Assembly: GCF_001552175.1 (NCBI RefSeq)
Contig: NZ_BCQR01000016.1
Coordinates: forward strand, 32,334 to 96,333
DNA from: Actinomadura kijaniata NBRC 14229
GTDB taxonomy: Bacteria; Actinomycetota; Actinomycetes; Streptosporangiales; Streptosporangiaceae
Direction: 5' to 3'
Length of the DNA stretch: 64,000 nt
The translations under genes were made by a program, and so were the position numbers. Shown piece after piece: positions 51,424 through 59,746 of this stretch; position 1 is the stretch's first letter; each line of letters starts with the position of its first letter. Under the pieces are notes generated by a model. It was not told the origin of the DNA, did no database searches, and worked only from the letters and a program-made list of their open reading frames with translations.

Positions 51424-52401
51424 TCAGGGCTCGCGGATGGGAGCCACGCCGATCCAGCGGTGATAGGCGTCGATGTCGACGTTGCCGCCGCACACGATGG
51501 TGGCCACGTGCCGGCCGGCGAAGCGGTCACGGTCCTCCAGGATCGCCGCGACGCCGAGCGCGGCCGACGGCTCGACGACGAGGCCCGCGCGGTCGAGGAG
51601 CATCCGCATACCGGCGATGATCGACGCCTCCTGGACCAGAACGGCGTCGTCGGCGACCAGCAGCAGGTCGTCCAGGACGGCCGGGATGGGACGCCGGCCG
51701 GCGACACCGTCGGCGATGGTGTCGGTCGAGTCGGTGGTGACGACGCGCCGTTGACGCCACGAGCGCGTCATCGCCGGTGCGCCCAGCGGCTGGACGCAGA
51801 TCACCTCGACCCTGGGGGCCAGGGCCTTCACCACATGCCCCACGCCGGTGGCCAGCGCCCCGCCGCCAAGAGCGATCAGGACGGCGTCGAACGAGGGCGC
51901 GGCGTCCACCAGTTCCAGGCCGATGGTCGCCGCGCCCTCGCAGGTCTCGATGTCCAGGCTGTCCTCGACCAGCCGGACGCCCTCGTGCCGCGCGATTTCC
52001 GCCGCCCGCTCGCGGGCCATGTCGAAGTCGCCGTCCACCAGCTCCAACCCGGCGTCCAACGCGCGGATGCGCTCGAGCTTGGCCGTCGGCGCGGAGCGGG
52101 ACGCAACGACGGTGATGTCGAGACCCCGGCGGCGGCCGGACCAGGCGAGGGCCTGGCCGAGGTTGCCCGCGCTGGCGCACACCGCGGCCCGCGAGCCGCT
52201 GCCGGCGAGCAGGCTCGTGACCACCTCGGTGCCGCGGGCCTTGAAACTGCGGACCGGGTTCGCCGTCTCCAGCTTGATGCTCACCGCGCACCCGAGGTCG
52301 GGCTCCAGCGCCTCGCAGCGGTACAGCGGGGTGTCGAGGAAAAGCGGATCGATCATCTGGCGGGCCGCCCGGATCCGGGCGGTGTCGAGGCGCGTCTCCA
52401 C
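51424..52401 (-). CDS. PLP-dependent threonine dehydratase/serine racemase-like enzyme
   Basis: 325 residues, fold type II PLP enzyme. The Schiff-base lysine is K54 in PVRSFKARGTEV, the phosphate/asparagine loop is CASAGNLGQALAW, the glycine loop is ALGGGALATGVGHVV, and VVEPSAALGVAAIL closes the site. Length and motifs fit the IlvA/serine racemase group, acting on threonine, serine or hydroxyaspartate. ATG 52401 is the first good start. Divergent from the ArsR-phosphatase gene across the palindrome at 52444-52478. Confidence 0.92.
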   Translation of the reverse strand: METRLDTARIRAARQMIDPLFLDTPLYRCEALEPDLGCAVSIKLETANPVRSFKARGTEVVTSLLAGSGSRAAVCASAGNLGQALAWSGRRRGLDITVVASRSAPTAKLERIRALDAGLELVDGDFDMARERAAEIARHEGVRLVEDSLDIETCEGAATIGLELVDAAPSFDAVLIALGGGALATGVGHVVKALAPRVEVICVQPLGAPAMTRSWRQRRVVTTDSTDTIADGVAGRRPIPAVLDDLLLVADDAVLVQEASIIAGMRMLLDRAGLVVEPSAALGVAAILEDRDRFAGRHVATIVCGGNVDIDAYHRWIGVAPIREP

Positions 52402-52443
52402 GACACGGCAGCGTAGTGCCCCCGGCGGCCACCGCCCGGAAAC

Positions 52444-52478
52444 ACATCAAACTATTTTGAATCAAATTGGCTTGATGT
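52444..52478. promoter_or_regulatory. 35-bp near-perfect palindrome, ArsR operator
   Basis: Centred on 52461, with outer arms ACATCAA/TTGATGT and inner arms TTTGA/TCAAA; 14 of 17 position pairs match. It lies four bases before the GTG of the ArsR-fusion gene. AT-rich extended dyads of this kind are the usual ArsR/SmtB operators. Confidence 0.75.
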
Positions 52479-52481
52479 AAT

Positions 52482-53216
52482 GTGGTGGAGGTGAGGACGC
52501 CCGACCGAGTGCCGATCCCGCTGCTGATGCGCATGGCGGCGCACCCGCTGCGCTGGGCCCTGATGACCGAGCTGGCGTCCAGCGACCGGCGGGTACGGGA
52601 GCTGGTCGCCGCCGTCGGCGAACCACAGAACCTGGTCTCCTACCACCTGCGGCTGCTGCGCAAGGCCGGGCTGGTCACCGCGCGCCGCAGCAACTTCGAC
52701 GGCCGCGACACCTACTACCACCTCGACCTGGCCCGCTGCGCGAGCGCGTTCGGCGACGCGGCCACCGCCCTGCACCCGGCGCTGGCGCCCGCGAACCGCG
52801 CGGTGGCGAAGAAGGGCTCGGTGCTGTTCCTGTGCACCGGCAACAGCGCGCGTTCCCCGATGGCCGAGGCGCTGCTGCGGCACCGCGTCGAGGGCGTCCG
52901 GGTCACCAGCGCGGGCAGCCACCCCGCGCCGCGGCTGCACCCGAACGCGGTGCGGGTCCTGCGCGAGGACTACGGCATCGACCTCCAGCCCCGGCGGCCG
53001 CGGTCACTGGACGCGCTCGCCGGACGGCGCTTCGACCACGTGATCACCTTGTGCGACAGGATCCGCGAGATCCCTCGTGACCACGGACCGGCCGCCACGG
53101 CGCACTGGAGCCTGCCCGACCCGTCCGCCGCCGGGGACACCGACCGCGCGACCTACCCCGAGTTCCAGCGTGTCGCCAAGGAACTCGACACCCGTATCGC
53201 ATTCCTGCCCCTGTGA
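52482..53216 (+). CDS. ArsR-type repressor fused to low-molecular-weight phosphatase/arsenate reductase
   Basis: 244 residues. Residues 15-88 are an ArsR winged helix (HPLRWALMTELASSDRRVRE, VSYHLRLLRKAGLVTAR). Residues 113-244 are a low-molecular-weight protein phosphatase/ArsC domain with the P-loop FLCTGNSARSP (C118-x5-R124) and the general acid in LPDPSAAG. Such ArsR-ArsC fusions are known in actinobacteria, normally next to an arsenite pump; none is seen here. The ArsR half lacks an obvious ELCVCD metal motif. GTG 52482 is chosen as first start after the operator; GGAGG lies inside the first codons, so an alternative start is possible. Confidence 0.9.
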   Translation: MVEVRTPDRVPIPLLMRMAAHPLRWALMTELASSDRRVRELVAAVGEPQNLVSYHLRLLRKAGLVTARRSNFDGRDTYYHLDLARCASAFGDAATALHPALAPANRAVAKKGSVLFLCTGNSARSPMAEALLRHRVEGVRVTSAGSHPAPRLHPNAVRVLREDYGIDLQPRRPRSLDALAGRRFDHVITLCDRIREIPRDHGPAATAHWSLPDPSAAGDTDRATYPEFQRVAKELDTRIAFLPL

Positions 53217-53237
53217 CCGCGACAAGGAGGGCTGACC

Positions 53238-53624
53238 ATGACGACCCCGACGCGCGAACCGGCCAGCGTCCGCTACCTCACCGAGGACGTGCGGGCGGCC
53301 GTCGACTTCTACACCACCCACCTCGGCTTCACCCTCGCCTTCGACGCCACGCCCGCCTTCGCCGACGTCAGGCGCGGCGCGCTGCGGCTGCTGCTGTCCG
53401 GGCCGGCCTCCTCCGGCGCCCGCGCCACGCCCGGCGACGCCGCCACCGCCGGCCGCAACCGCATCCACCTCGTCGTCGACGACCTCGACGCCGAGATCGA
53501 CCGCCTCCGCGGCGCCGGGCTGACCTTCCGAAGCGAGCCGGTGTCCGGCCCCGGCGGACGCCAGATCCTGCTCGCCGACCCCGCCGGCAACCTCATCGAG
53601 CTGTTCCAGCCCGCGCCCCGCTGA
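53238..53624 (+). CDS. VOC/glyoxalase-family protein
   Basis: 128 residues forming one VOC module pair: VRYLTEDVRAAVDFYTTHLG at the start and LADPAGNLIELFQ at the end, with IHLVVDDLDAEIDRLRGAG in between. GGAGG precedes the ATG and the gene follows the ArsR fusion by 21 bp, so it is in the same operon. It has no Cys, so it is not the ArsI C-As lyase despite the context. Metal-dependent dioxygenase, isomerase or binding protein; substrate unknown. Confidence 0.9.
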   Translation: MTTPTREPASVRYLTEDVRAAVDFYTTHLGFTLAFDATPAFADVRRGALRLLLSGPASSGARATPGDAATAGRNRIHLVVDDLDAEIDRLRGAGLTFRSEPVSGPGGRQILLADPAGNLIELFQPAPR

Positions 53625-53881
53625 CAACCCCATGCCGCCAAGCCGCCCGAAGGACGACCGCCGCCCCGGTGGCCATGCTCCCGCTCGCTGCCCGGCGCTC
53701 GTCTCGGCGTCGAAGAATCCAGCGCCGAAGGTCCCGTCAGGTCAAGCATCCGAGCCCGACCTGCAACCGCAGATGGCACGACACCAGGTCCCGCGGTTCG
53801 CCGACAGCGTCCGACGCCGCCGGGAAACACCGCGAGGGCGCGCCCGTCCTCCCCGAGAACGCAGGCTGTGAGGAGTCCCCT

Positions 53882-55165
53882 TTGACCAAGAACGTCTCGG
53901 CCGGACCGAACGGGGCGGCGAGCGCTCCGCCCGCACTGGGCCGGCGGCTCGGCCTCGCCGACGCCGTCGTCATCGGGCTGGGCTCGATGATCGGCGCGGG
54001 GGTCTTCGCCGCGTTCGCGCCCGCCGCACGCGCGGCCGGGTCGGGACTGCTGCTCGGGCTGGCGATCGCGGCGGTGGTCGCCTACTGCAACGCGACCTCC
54101 TCGGCGCGGCTGGCGGCCCGCTACCCCGCCTCGGGGGGAACCTACGTCTACGGCCGCGAACGCCTGGGCCCGTTCTGGGGTTATCTGGCGGGCTGGAGCT
54201 TCGTGGTCGGCAAGACCGCCTCCTGCGCCGCGATGGCGCTGACCGTCGGCACCTACCTCTGGCCCGAGCACGCGCACGCCGTCGCGGTGGGAGCGGTGGC
54301 GCTGCTGACCGCGGTGAACTACAGCGGCGTGCAGAAGTCGGCCCGGCTGACCCAGGCCATCGTCGCCGTGGTCCTCGCGGTCCTCGCCGCCGTCGCCGTC
54401 GCGTCGTTCACCACCGGCGGGGCCGACTGGACCCGCCTGGAGGTCGGCGCCGGCACCACCGCCACCGGCGTCCTGCAGGCCGCCGGGCTGCTGTTCTTCG
54501 CCTTCGCCGGATACGCGCGCATCGCCACCCTGGGCGAGGAGGTCCGCGACCCGGCACGCACCCTTCCCCGGGCGATCCCGCTCGCACTGGGGATCACCCT
54601 CGTGGTGTACGCCGCGGTCGCGGTGGCCGCGCTGAGCGTGCTGGGCCCGCAACGGCTGGCCGCGGCGACGGCGCCGCTGTCGGACCTGGCGCACGCCACC
54701 GGCCTCGGCCCCCTCGAACCGGCCGTCCGCGTCGCGGCGGCGGTCGCCGCGCTGGGGTCGCTGCTCGCGCTGATCCTCGGGGTGTCCCGCATGACCCTGG
54801 CCATGGCCCGCGACCGGCACCTGCCGCACGCGCTGGCCGCGGTGCACCCCCGTTTCCAGGTTCCCCACCGCGCCGAACTGGCCGTCGGCGCGGTCGTCGC
54901 CGTCGCCGCCGCGACCGCCGACCTGCGTTCGGCGATCGGGTTCTCCTCCTTCGGCGTCCTGCTCTACTACGCCATCGCCAACGCCTCGGCCTGGACCCTG
55001 ACCCCCGCCGAGAACCGGCCGCCGCGAGCGATCCCCGCCATCGGCCTCCTCGGCTGCCTGCTGCTGGCCCTCACCCTGCCCTGGCCGTCGATCCTCACCG
55101 GCGCCGCGGTCATCGCCCTCGGTGCCGCCCTCTACGCCATCCGAAACCGCCTCACCCGCCGGTGA
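53882..55165 (+). CDS. APC-family amino acid permease
   Basis: 427 residues with about 12 helices. The N-terminal signature GLADAVVIGLGSMIGAGVFA and the helix-6 region FFAFAGYARIATLGEEVRDP (unwound helix with FAFAGY) are those of the amino acid-polyamine-organocation superfamily. The TTG at 53882 is chosen because GAGGAG lies seven bases upstream and it starts just before helix 1. It stands 257 bp after the VOC gene; co-regulation with ArsR is possible but not shown. Confidence 0.9.
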   Translation: MTKNVSAGPNGAASAPPALGRRLGLADAVVIGLGSMIGAGVFAAFAPAARAAGSGLLLGLAIAAVVAYCNATSSARLAARYPASGGTYVYGRERLGPFWGYLAGWSFVVGKTASCAAMALTVGTYLWPEHAHAVAVGAVALLTAVNYSGVQKSARLTQAIVAVVLAVLAAVAVASFTTGGADWTRLEVGAGTTATGVLQAAGLLFFAFAGYARIATLGEEVRDPARTLPRAIPLALGITLVVYAAVAVAALSVLGPQRLAAATAPLSDLAHATGLGPLEPAVRVAAAVAALGSLLALILGVSRMTLAMARDRHLPHALAAVHPRFQVPHRAELAVGAVVAVAAATADLRSAIGFSSFGVLLYYAIANASAWTLTPAENRPPRAIPAIGLLGCLLLALTLPWPSILTGAAVIALGAALYAIRNRLTRR

Positions 55166-55231
55166 AACCGGTGGCGGGCGGGCGGCGCGCGTCACCGCCG
55201 GACGGGGACCGAGAAGACCCCCGCGGACCGG

Positions 55232-56200
55232 TCACCGCTCGGGGTCGGGGATGGCGACGGCGTTGTACCACGTGCGCTGGGGGTCCGGCGCGTCGAAACG
55301 GGCGTTGGGGAGGTACAGCCGGGAGCCGAACGCGGCCACGGTCGCCGGCACGTCGAACCGGTCATCGCCCACCCGCCGGACGACGCGTCCCTCGGTCCCC
55401 GCCGCGTTCAGCCGCAGGACGGCCACGACGTTGCGCCGGTTCTGCACCGCGAACAGCGTCCGGCCGCGCAGCAACAGGCCGTCGCCCTCCGGCAGCGACT
55501 CGCCGCGCAGGTCCACCCGGCGGGTCGCGCCGGTCGCCGGGTCGACGCGAAACAGCCCGCCGGTGTTGGACTGCACGACGAGCAGGCCCCGGCCGTCCGG
55601 GGTCGGCGTGATGCCGTTGGCATTGAAGCCGGGCCCGTACACCAGGTCGCCGGTCAGCGGGATCCGCACCGCGGCGGCGGGCAGCCGCCCCCCGCGCAGC
55701 GGCAGCTTGTAGAGCACCGGGTTGGTGGAGTCGGTGATCCACACCGCGCCCCGGGCGATGATGACGTCGTTGACGAACGCCGGGCCGCTGGCCAGCCGGT
55801 AGGAGGCCAGCACCCGGCCGGTGCGGACGTCGACGACCCGCGCGTCACCGCCCGTGCCGCCCGCCACGAACAGCCGCCCGCGCCCGTCGGTCTTCATCCC
55901 GAGGGACGGTGTGCCGGGCCCGCGACTGAAGATCGCGCCGCGTCCGGTGCGCAGGTCGGCGCGGTAGAGGGAGCCGTCGGCCATGGAGCCGAAGTAGGCC
56001 ACCGGGCCGGGCCCGATCGCGATGCCCTCGGGACGGAACCCGTTCGGAAGCCGGATCGTGGTCGGCGCGACCGCCGGGCCGGGGCGCGGGCCGGGGGTGT
56101 GCCGGTCGGGGGCGGGGCGGTCGGCGTCCGCCCGCGCCGGTGCGCTCATCGTGGCGACCAGCCCGAGCACCAGCACGGCCGTCGTCTTGTGGCGTCGCAT
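55232..56200 (-). CDS. Secreted SMP-30/gluconolactonase-like beta-propeller protein
   Basis: 322 residues. A signal peptide (MRRHKTTAVLVLGLVATMSA, cleavage near APARA) and a Pro-rich linker lead to a six-bladed propeller with PNGFRPEGIAIGPGPVAYFG, LFVAGGTGGDARVVDV, VNDVIIARGAVWITDSTNPV and NGITPTPDGRGLLVVQ. The NDV and NGI segments correspond to metal-ligand positions of SMP-30-type lactonases. Exported; acts on sugar lactones or as a binding protein. GGAGAAC precedes the ATG. It lies 60 bp downstream of the reductase gene and may share its transcript. Confidence 0.85.
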   Translation of the reverse strand: MRRHKTTAVLVLGLVATMSAPARADADRPAPDRHTPGPRPGPAVAPTTIRLPNGFRPEGIAIGPGPVAYFGSMADGSLYRADLRTGRGAIFSRGPGTPSLGMKTDGRGRLFVAGGTGGDARVVDVRTGRVLASYRLASGPAFVNDVIIARGAVWITDSTNPVLYKLPLRGGRLPAAAVRIPLTGDLVYGPGFNANGITPTPDGRGLLVVQSNTGGLFRVDPATGATRRVDLRGESLPEGDGLLLRGRTLFAVQNRRNVVAVLRLNAAGTEGRVVRRVGDDRFDVPATVAAFGSRLYLPNARFDAPDPQRTWYNAVAIPDPER

Positions 56201-56231
56201 GATGCGTTCTCCTCTGCTCCGCGAGGTCGTA

Positions 56232-56265
56232 GGGGGTTAGGAGGGGGGTTAGCAGGGGGTCAGTA
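56232..56265. repeat. Three G-rich tandem repeats
   Basis: G5TTAGGA, G6TTAGCA and G5TCAGTA follow each other (11-12 bp period) on the plus strand, overlapping the stop codon of the reductase gene at 56260. Three runs of five or six G give a telomere-like, possibly structured DNA. Confidence 0.6.
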
Positions 56266-56904
56266 GGCGACCGTGAAACGGGTCCGGTGGTGCCGGGGCC
56301 GCTCGGCCTCGTCCAGCAGGGCGACCGCGAAGTCCTCGATGGAGATCCGGGACTCGCCCCGGGCGTCGACGAGCAGCTCGTCGGCTCCCAGCCGGTACGC
56401 GCCGGTGCGCTCGCCGGGTTCCAGCAGCGCCGGGGGGCTCAGGTACGCCCAGTCCACCTCGGTCTCGGCGCGGCAGACCGCGTGCTGGTCGGCGCACGCG
56501 AGCGCGATGTCGCGGATCTCGGCCGGGAGCGCCGGGTCCTCGACCACCGTCATGCCGCCCCTGCCGGGGACGGTCAGGGTCGCGGCGCCGCCGACGACGA
56601 GCAGCCGCACGCCGGTCCCGGCCAGCCCGGCCAGCAGCGCCTTGGTGGCCATGGCCAGCTCGGGCTCCCGGCCCGGCACCGGCCGGGTCGCGGTGACCAC
56701 CACGTCCTGGCCGGCGGCGAGGGCGGCCACCTGCTCGGGGTCGCGTGCGTCTCCGGTGCGGTGGAGGGCCGCGGCGGGCAGTTCCCGGAACCGGGCCGGG
56801 TCCCGTACGACGGCGGTGACCTGGTGGCCGCGCGACAGCGCCTCGGCCACCACCCGGGCGCCGACGCCGCCGGCCGCTCCGAACACGGTGATACGCATGA
56901 TCAT
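56260..56904 (-). CDS. NAD(P)-binding oxidoreductase (atypical SDR)
   Basis: 214 residues. The Rossmann start MIMRITVFGAAGGVGARVVA contains the GxxGxxG dinucleotide motif, followed by VTAVVRDPARF and VVVTATRP. Matches the NAD(P)H-binding/NmrA-like group with VGGAATLTVPG and a C-terminal DFAVALLDE. The ATG at 56904 overlaps the EamA stop (ATGA), so the two are coupled; a second ATG is two codons further. GAGGAG is close upstream. Probably part of the response governed by the MarR protein at 57964. Confidence 0.9.
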   Translation of the reverse strand: MIMRITVFGAAGGVGARVVAEALSRGHQVTAVVRDPARFRELPAAALHRTGDARDPEQVAALAAGQDVVVTATRPVPGREPELAMATKALLAGLAGTGVRLLVVGGAATLTVPGRGGMTVVEDPALPAEIRDIALACADQHAVCRAETEVDWAYLSPPALLEPGERTGAYRLGADELLVDARGESRISIEDFAVALLDEAERPRHHRTRFTVAY

Positions 56905-57857
56905 GAACTCCTCGATGTCGTGACGAGAGCGTCCGCGGTGGTCGGGGTCCCCGGGCCCGGCGGCCGGGGGCGCGGCCGGGCCGGGCGCTGGCCGGCCAGG
57001 GTGCCGCCGAGGGCGAGGGCCATGCCGAGCAGCTGCAGCGGGGTCAGGGCCTGGCCGAGCGCGGCCCAGCCGATGACGGCCGCGGACAGCGGGCTGAGCA
57101 GCAGCAGGAAGGCCACCGAGGTGGCGGGCAGGCGGGAGATGCCCCGGAACCACAGCCAGTACGCGGCGGCCGTGCCGATCGCTCCGAGGTACAGGTAGCC
57201 GCCGGCGGCGCGTCCGTCCAGGGCGGGGGGCGCGCCCTCGGCGAGCAGCGCGACCGGGACGAGCAGCAGCCCACCGACGGTCAACTGCCAGGCGGTGAAG
57301 GCCAGCGGGCCCACCCCCTCGGGACGGCCCCAGCGCTTGGTGAGCACGGTGCCCGCCGACAGCAGCGCGGCCCCGGCCAGCCCGGCCAGCACGCCGACGG
57401 TGTCGAGCCGCGCGTCGGCGCGCAGGACCACGAGCGCCACCCCGGCCAGCCCCGTGAGACCGGCCAGCAGCCCGCGCGGGGTCGGCCGTTCGGCGAGCAG
57501 CAGGGCCGCGAACGCCAGCGCGAACAGCGGACCGACCGCGGCGAGCACCGCCGCGACCCCGCCGGGCAGCCGGTAGGCGGCCAGGAACAGCAGCGGGGTG
57601 AACGCCCCGATGTTCAGCGCGCCGAGCACCGCCGAGCGCCACAGCCACGCGCCGCGCGGGAGGACCCGCGTGACGGCGAACAGCGCCAGACCGGCCGGCA
57701 GCACCCGCATCACCGCGGTGAACAGCGGACGCCCCGGCGGCAGGAACTCGGTGGTGACGGCGTAGGTCGAACCCCACGTGAGCGGGGCCAGCGCGGTGAG
57801 GGCCAGGTCACGGACGTTCGGCGGGGAACCGCCGCGCCGGGCCTTGAAGACGTCCAA
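56901..57857 (-). CDS. EamA/DMT-family transporter
   Basis: 318 residues with ten helices in two EamA repeats (LAPLTWGSTYAVTTEFLPPG at the start, GAIGTAAAYWLWFRGISRLP in repeat 2). The TTG at 57857 is selected because GAGGAG lies seven bases upstream; ATGs further out would place the start within the operator. It forms an operon with the downstream reductase (4-bp overlap) and is divergent from a MarR regulator. Exporter of small metabolites; substrate unknown. Confidence 0.88.
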   Translation of the reverse strand: MDVFKARRGGSPPNVRDLALTALAPLTWGSTYAVTTEFLPPGRPLFTAVMRVLPAGLALFAVTRVLPRGAWLWRSAVLGALNIGAFTPLLFLAAYRLPGGVAAVLAAVGPLFALAFAALLLAERPTPRGLLAGLTGLAGVALVVLRADARLDTVGVLAGLAGAALLSAGTVLTKRWGRPEGVGPLAFTAWQLTVGGLLLVPVALLAEGAPPALDGRAAGGYLYLGAIGTAAAYWLWFRGISRLPATSVAFLLLLSPLSAAVIGWAALGQALTPLQLLGMALALGGTLAGQRPARPRPRPPGPGTPTTADALVTTSRSS

Positions 57858-57877
57858 CAGATCACTCCTCATTAAGA

Positions 57878-57893
57878 ATCTCAACATTGAGAT
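57878..57893. promoter_or_regulatory. MarR operator O1
   Basis: ATCTCAA and TTGAGAT flank CA, a perfect 16-bp palindrome 21 bp before the EamA start. Confidence 0.7.
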
Positions 57894-57923
57894 AACAGCA
57901 TGGGAGTATGCTCATCGTCAAGT

Positions 57924-57939
57924 TGGTCAACGTTGAGAT
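57924..57939. promoter_or_regulatory. MarR operator O2
   Basis: TGGTCAACGTTGAGAT shares the right half CGTTGAGAT and the TCAA-N2-TTGA core with O1, 46 bp away and 25 bp before the MarR start. The two sites would let MarR control both directions. Confidence 0.65.
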
Positions 57940-57963
57940 TGTTTACGCTGAGAGAGGCCGCCG

Positions 57964-58464
57964 ATGAGCGACGCGGTGGACCAGATCCTCGCCCAGTGGC
58001 AGAAGGAACGCCCCGGCATCGACGTCTGGCCCATGGGCGTCGTCGGGCGGATCACCCGGCTGGCCCGGCTGCTGGACCGGGAGCTGAAGGACTTCTTCGC
58101 CGGGTACGGCCTGGAACGCTGGGAGTTCGACGTTCTGGCCACCCTCCGCCGGTCCGGGCCGCCCTACGAGCTGACGGCGGGCGCGCTCAACCGGGCCGCC
58201 ATGGTGACCTCCGGCGCCATCACCAACCGGATCGACCGGCTGGCGGCCCGGGGACTCGTCGAACGCGTGCCCGACGAGGAGGACCGGCGTTCCGTGCGCG
58301 TCCGCCTGACCGACGAGGGCCGCGCGATGGTCGACGAGATCCTGGAGCCGCACGTGGCGAACGAGAAGCGCCTGCTCGCCACGCTGGCCCCACGGGAACG
58401 GGACCTGCTGACCGGCCTGCTGCGCGGTCTCCTGGAGTCACTGGACGACACCGCGATCAGCTAG
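57964..58464 (+). CDS. MarR-family regulator
   Basis: 166 residues. LTAGALNRAAMVTSGAITNR is the helix-turn-helix, DRLAARGLVERV the following helix and DEEDRRSVRVRLTDEGRAMV the wing. AGAGAGG lies before the ATG. It faces the EamA/reductase operon with two matching palindromes in between, so it is its likely repressor and regulates itself. Confidence 0.94.
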   Translation: MSDAVDQILAQWQKERPGIDVWPMGVVGRITRLARLLDRELKDFFAGYGLERWEFDVLATLRRSGPPYELTAGALNRAAMVTSGAITNRIDRLAARGLVERVPDEEDRRSVRVRLTDEGRAMVDEILEPHVANEKRLLATLAPRERDLLTGLLRGLLESLDDTAIS

Positions 58465-58499
58465 GACACCCTCGCGAAGGCGCGGGCCGCCGCAGAGGA

Positions 58500-58514
58500 C
58501 CGGCCGCAGGCCGG
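58500..58514. terminator. Short hairpin between convergent regulators
   Basis: CCGGCC and GGCCGG flank GCA between the MarR gene (ends 58464) and the convergent AsnC gene (ends 58592). Weak candidate for a bidirectional terminator. Confidence 0.35.
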
Positions 58515-58591
58515 AGCCGCGGCCATCGTGGCGCACCGGATCCGAACCCGCGGGGGAGGGGCGGCGGGGCGCTGGGCGGTGACGGTGCGGC

Positions 58592-59077
58592 TCAGGTCGG
58601 TCGTCCGGCCGGTCTCGTGGGGCATCGCGTCGCTGTCGTGGTGCCGGTCAGCGGCTTCCCGGGGTAGGCGCGGAGCACGAGCGACGTGGTGACCGGACCG
58701 TAACGGGCCAGCGCGTCGACGACCTCCTCAAGCCGTCCCGCCTGCGGGCAGTGGACCTCGAAGATGAGGCAGTCCTCCCCGGTGACACGCAGGACGGAGG
58801 CGACCTCGGGGGTCCGGGAAGCGAAGTCCAGGGCGCGGGCGAGCTGGGCGTGCGTGGTGCGCAGCCGGACGACCGCGTGAATGTTCAGACCGAGCGCCAC
58901 CGGATCGACGACGGCCCTGTAGCCGGTGATGACGCCGCTCTTCTCCAGCCGTTGGATGCGCGCGCTGGCCGCGGGCTGCGAGAGCCCGACACGGCGGCCC
59001 ACCTCGGCACCGGTCAACCGTCCCTCGGCCTGGAGCAGGGCGAGGATGTCCCGGTCGATCCGGTCGAGTGATTCCAT
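58592..59077 (-). CDS. Lrp/AsnC-family regulator
   Basis: 161 residues. HTH at residues 5-50 (RDILALLQAEGRLTGAEVG, RRVGLSQPAASARIQRLEKS) and RAM domain with VLRVTGEDCLIFEVHC. ATG 59077 begins right at the conserved N-terminus. It is divergent from the RBBP9-like hydrolase at 59183 across 105 bp. Senses an amino acid-like ligand; target unknown. Confidence 0.92.
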   Translation of the reverse strand: MESLDRIDRDILALLQAEGRLTGAEVGRRVGLSQPAASARIQRLEKSGVITGYRAVVDPVALGLNIHAVVRLRTTHAQLARALDFASRTPEVASVLRVTGEDCLIFEVHCPQAGRLEEVVDALARYGPVTTSLVLRAYPGKPLTGTTTATRCPTRPAGRPT

Positions 59078-59182
59078 CGTTGTGCCCGCCGTCTTCTTTG
59101 AGATCACTTGCGCCGCTGTCACCGTTCCGCCGCTTCCCGCACAATCTGCTCCAGGCGTCCCCGGAACCGCAGGGGGCGGCGA

Positions 59183-59746
59183 ATGAAACGGTGGCAGTCC
59201 ATGGTCGCGTACGTCATCATCCCCGGCATCGACGGCTCCGGCGAACAGCACTGGCAGACCCTGTGGGAGCGGCGGTGGGGTGCCGCGGCGGTCAGGATCG
59301 CTCCCGCCTCGTGGTCCGCCCCCGATCTGGACGACTGGGTCGGCGCCGTCCAGAGGGCCTACGACGATGCCTCCCGGCGGGACGGCCAGGTCGTGCTGGT
59401 GGCCCACAGCCTGGGCTGCTGGGCGGCGTCCACCTGGTTGAACGCCAACCCGTCGAGCCCGGCGGGCGCGTTCCTGGTCGCGCCGCCCGATCCGCGAGGA
59501 CCGGCGTTCCCGCGCGAGGCGGCCGCGACGTTCGCCGAGGTGTCGGCACGACCGTTGCCGTGCCCGGCCCTGGTGGTGGGCAGCGCCGACGATCCGTACT
59601 GCACACCCGAGACGGCCCGCGACCTCGCGGCCCGGTGGACGGCGCGATGGCACCTGGCCGGCGCGTGCGGGCACCTCAACTCCGCCAGCGGCCTGGGCGC
59701 ATGGCCGCACGGCCGGGAGCTCCTGGACTCGCTGACCCGGCAGTGA
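59183..59746 (+). CDS. RBBP9/YdeN-family serine hydrolase
   Basis: 187 residues. VAYVIIPGIDGSGEQHWQTL is the family start, VLVAHSLGCWAASTWL the nucleophile elbow (S76), VVGSADDPYCTP contributes Asp and AGACGHLNSASGLGAWP the His. GGGGGC lies upstream of the ATG at 59183. RBBP9-like enzymes are small serine hydrolases (aminopeptidase activity is known for the human protein). Divergent from the AsnC regulator. Confidence 0.92.
   Translation: MKRWQSMVAYVIIPGIDGSGEQHWQTLWERRWGAAAVRIAPASWSAPDLDDWVGAVQRAYDDASRRDGQVVLVAHSLGCWAASTWLNANPSSPAGAFLVAPPDPRGPAFPREAAATFAEVSARPLPCPALVVGSADDPYCTPETARDLAARWTARWHLAGACGHLNSASGLGAWPHGRELLDSLTRQ

Noticed and set aside
53238..53624. VOC protein as ArsI C-As lyase
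   Set aside because: ArsI needs vicinal cysteines; this protein has none, so the arsenic context alone is not enough.
55142..55185. Hairpin CCGGT-GAA-ACCGG at the end of the permease gene as terminator
   Set aside because: The stem overlaps the stop codon and is interrupted when extended; not convincing.
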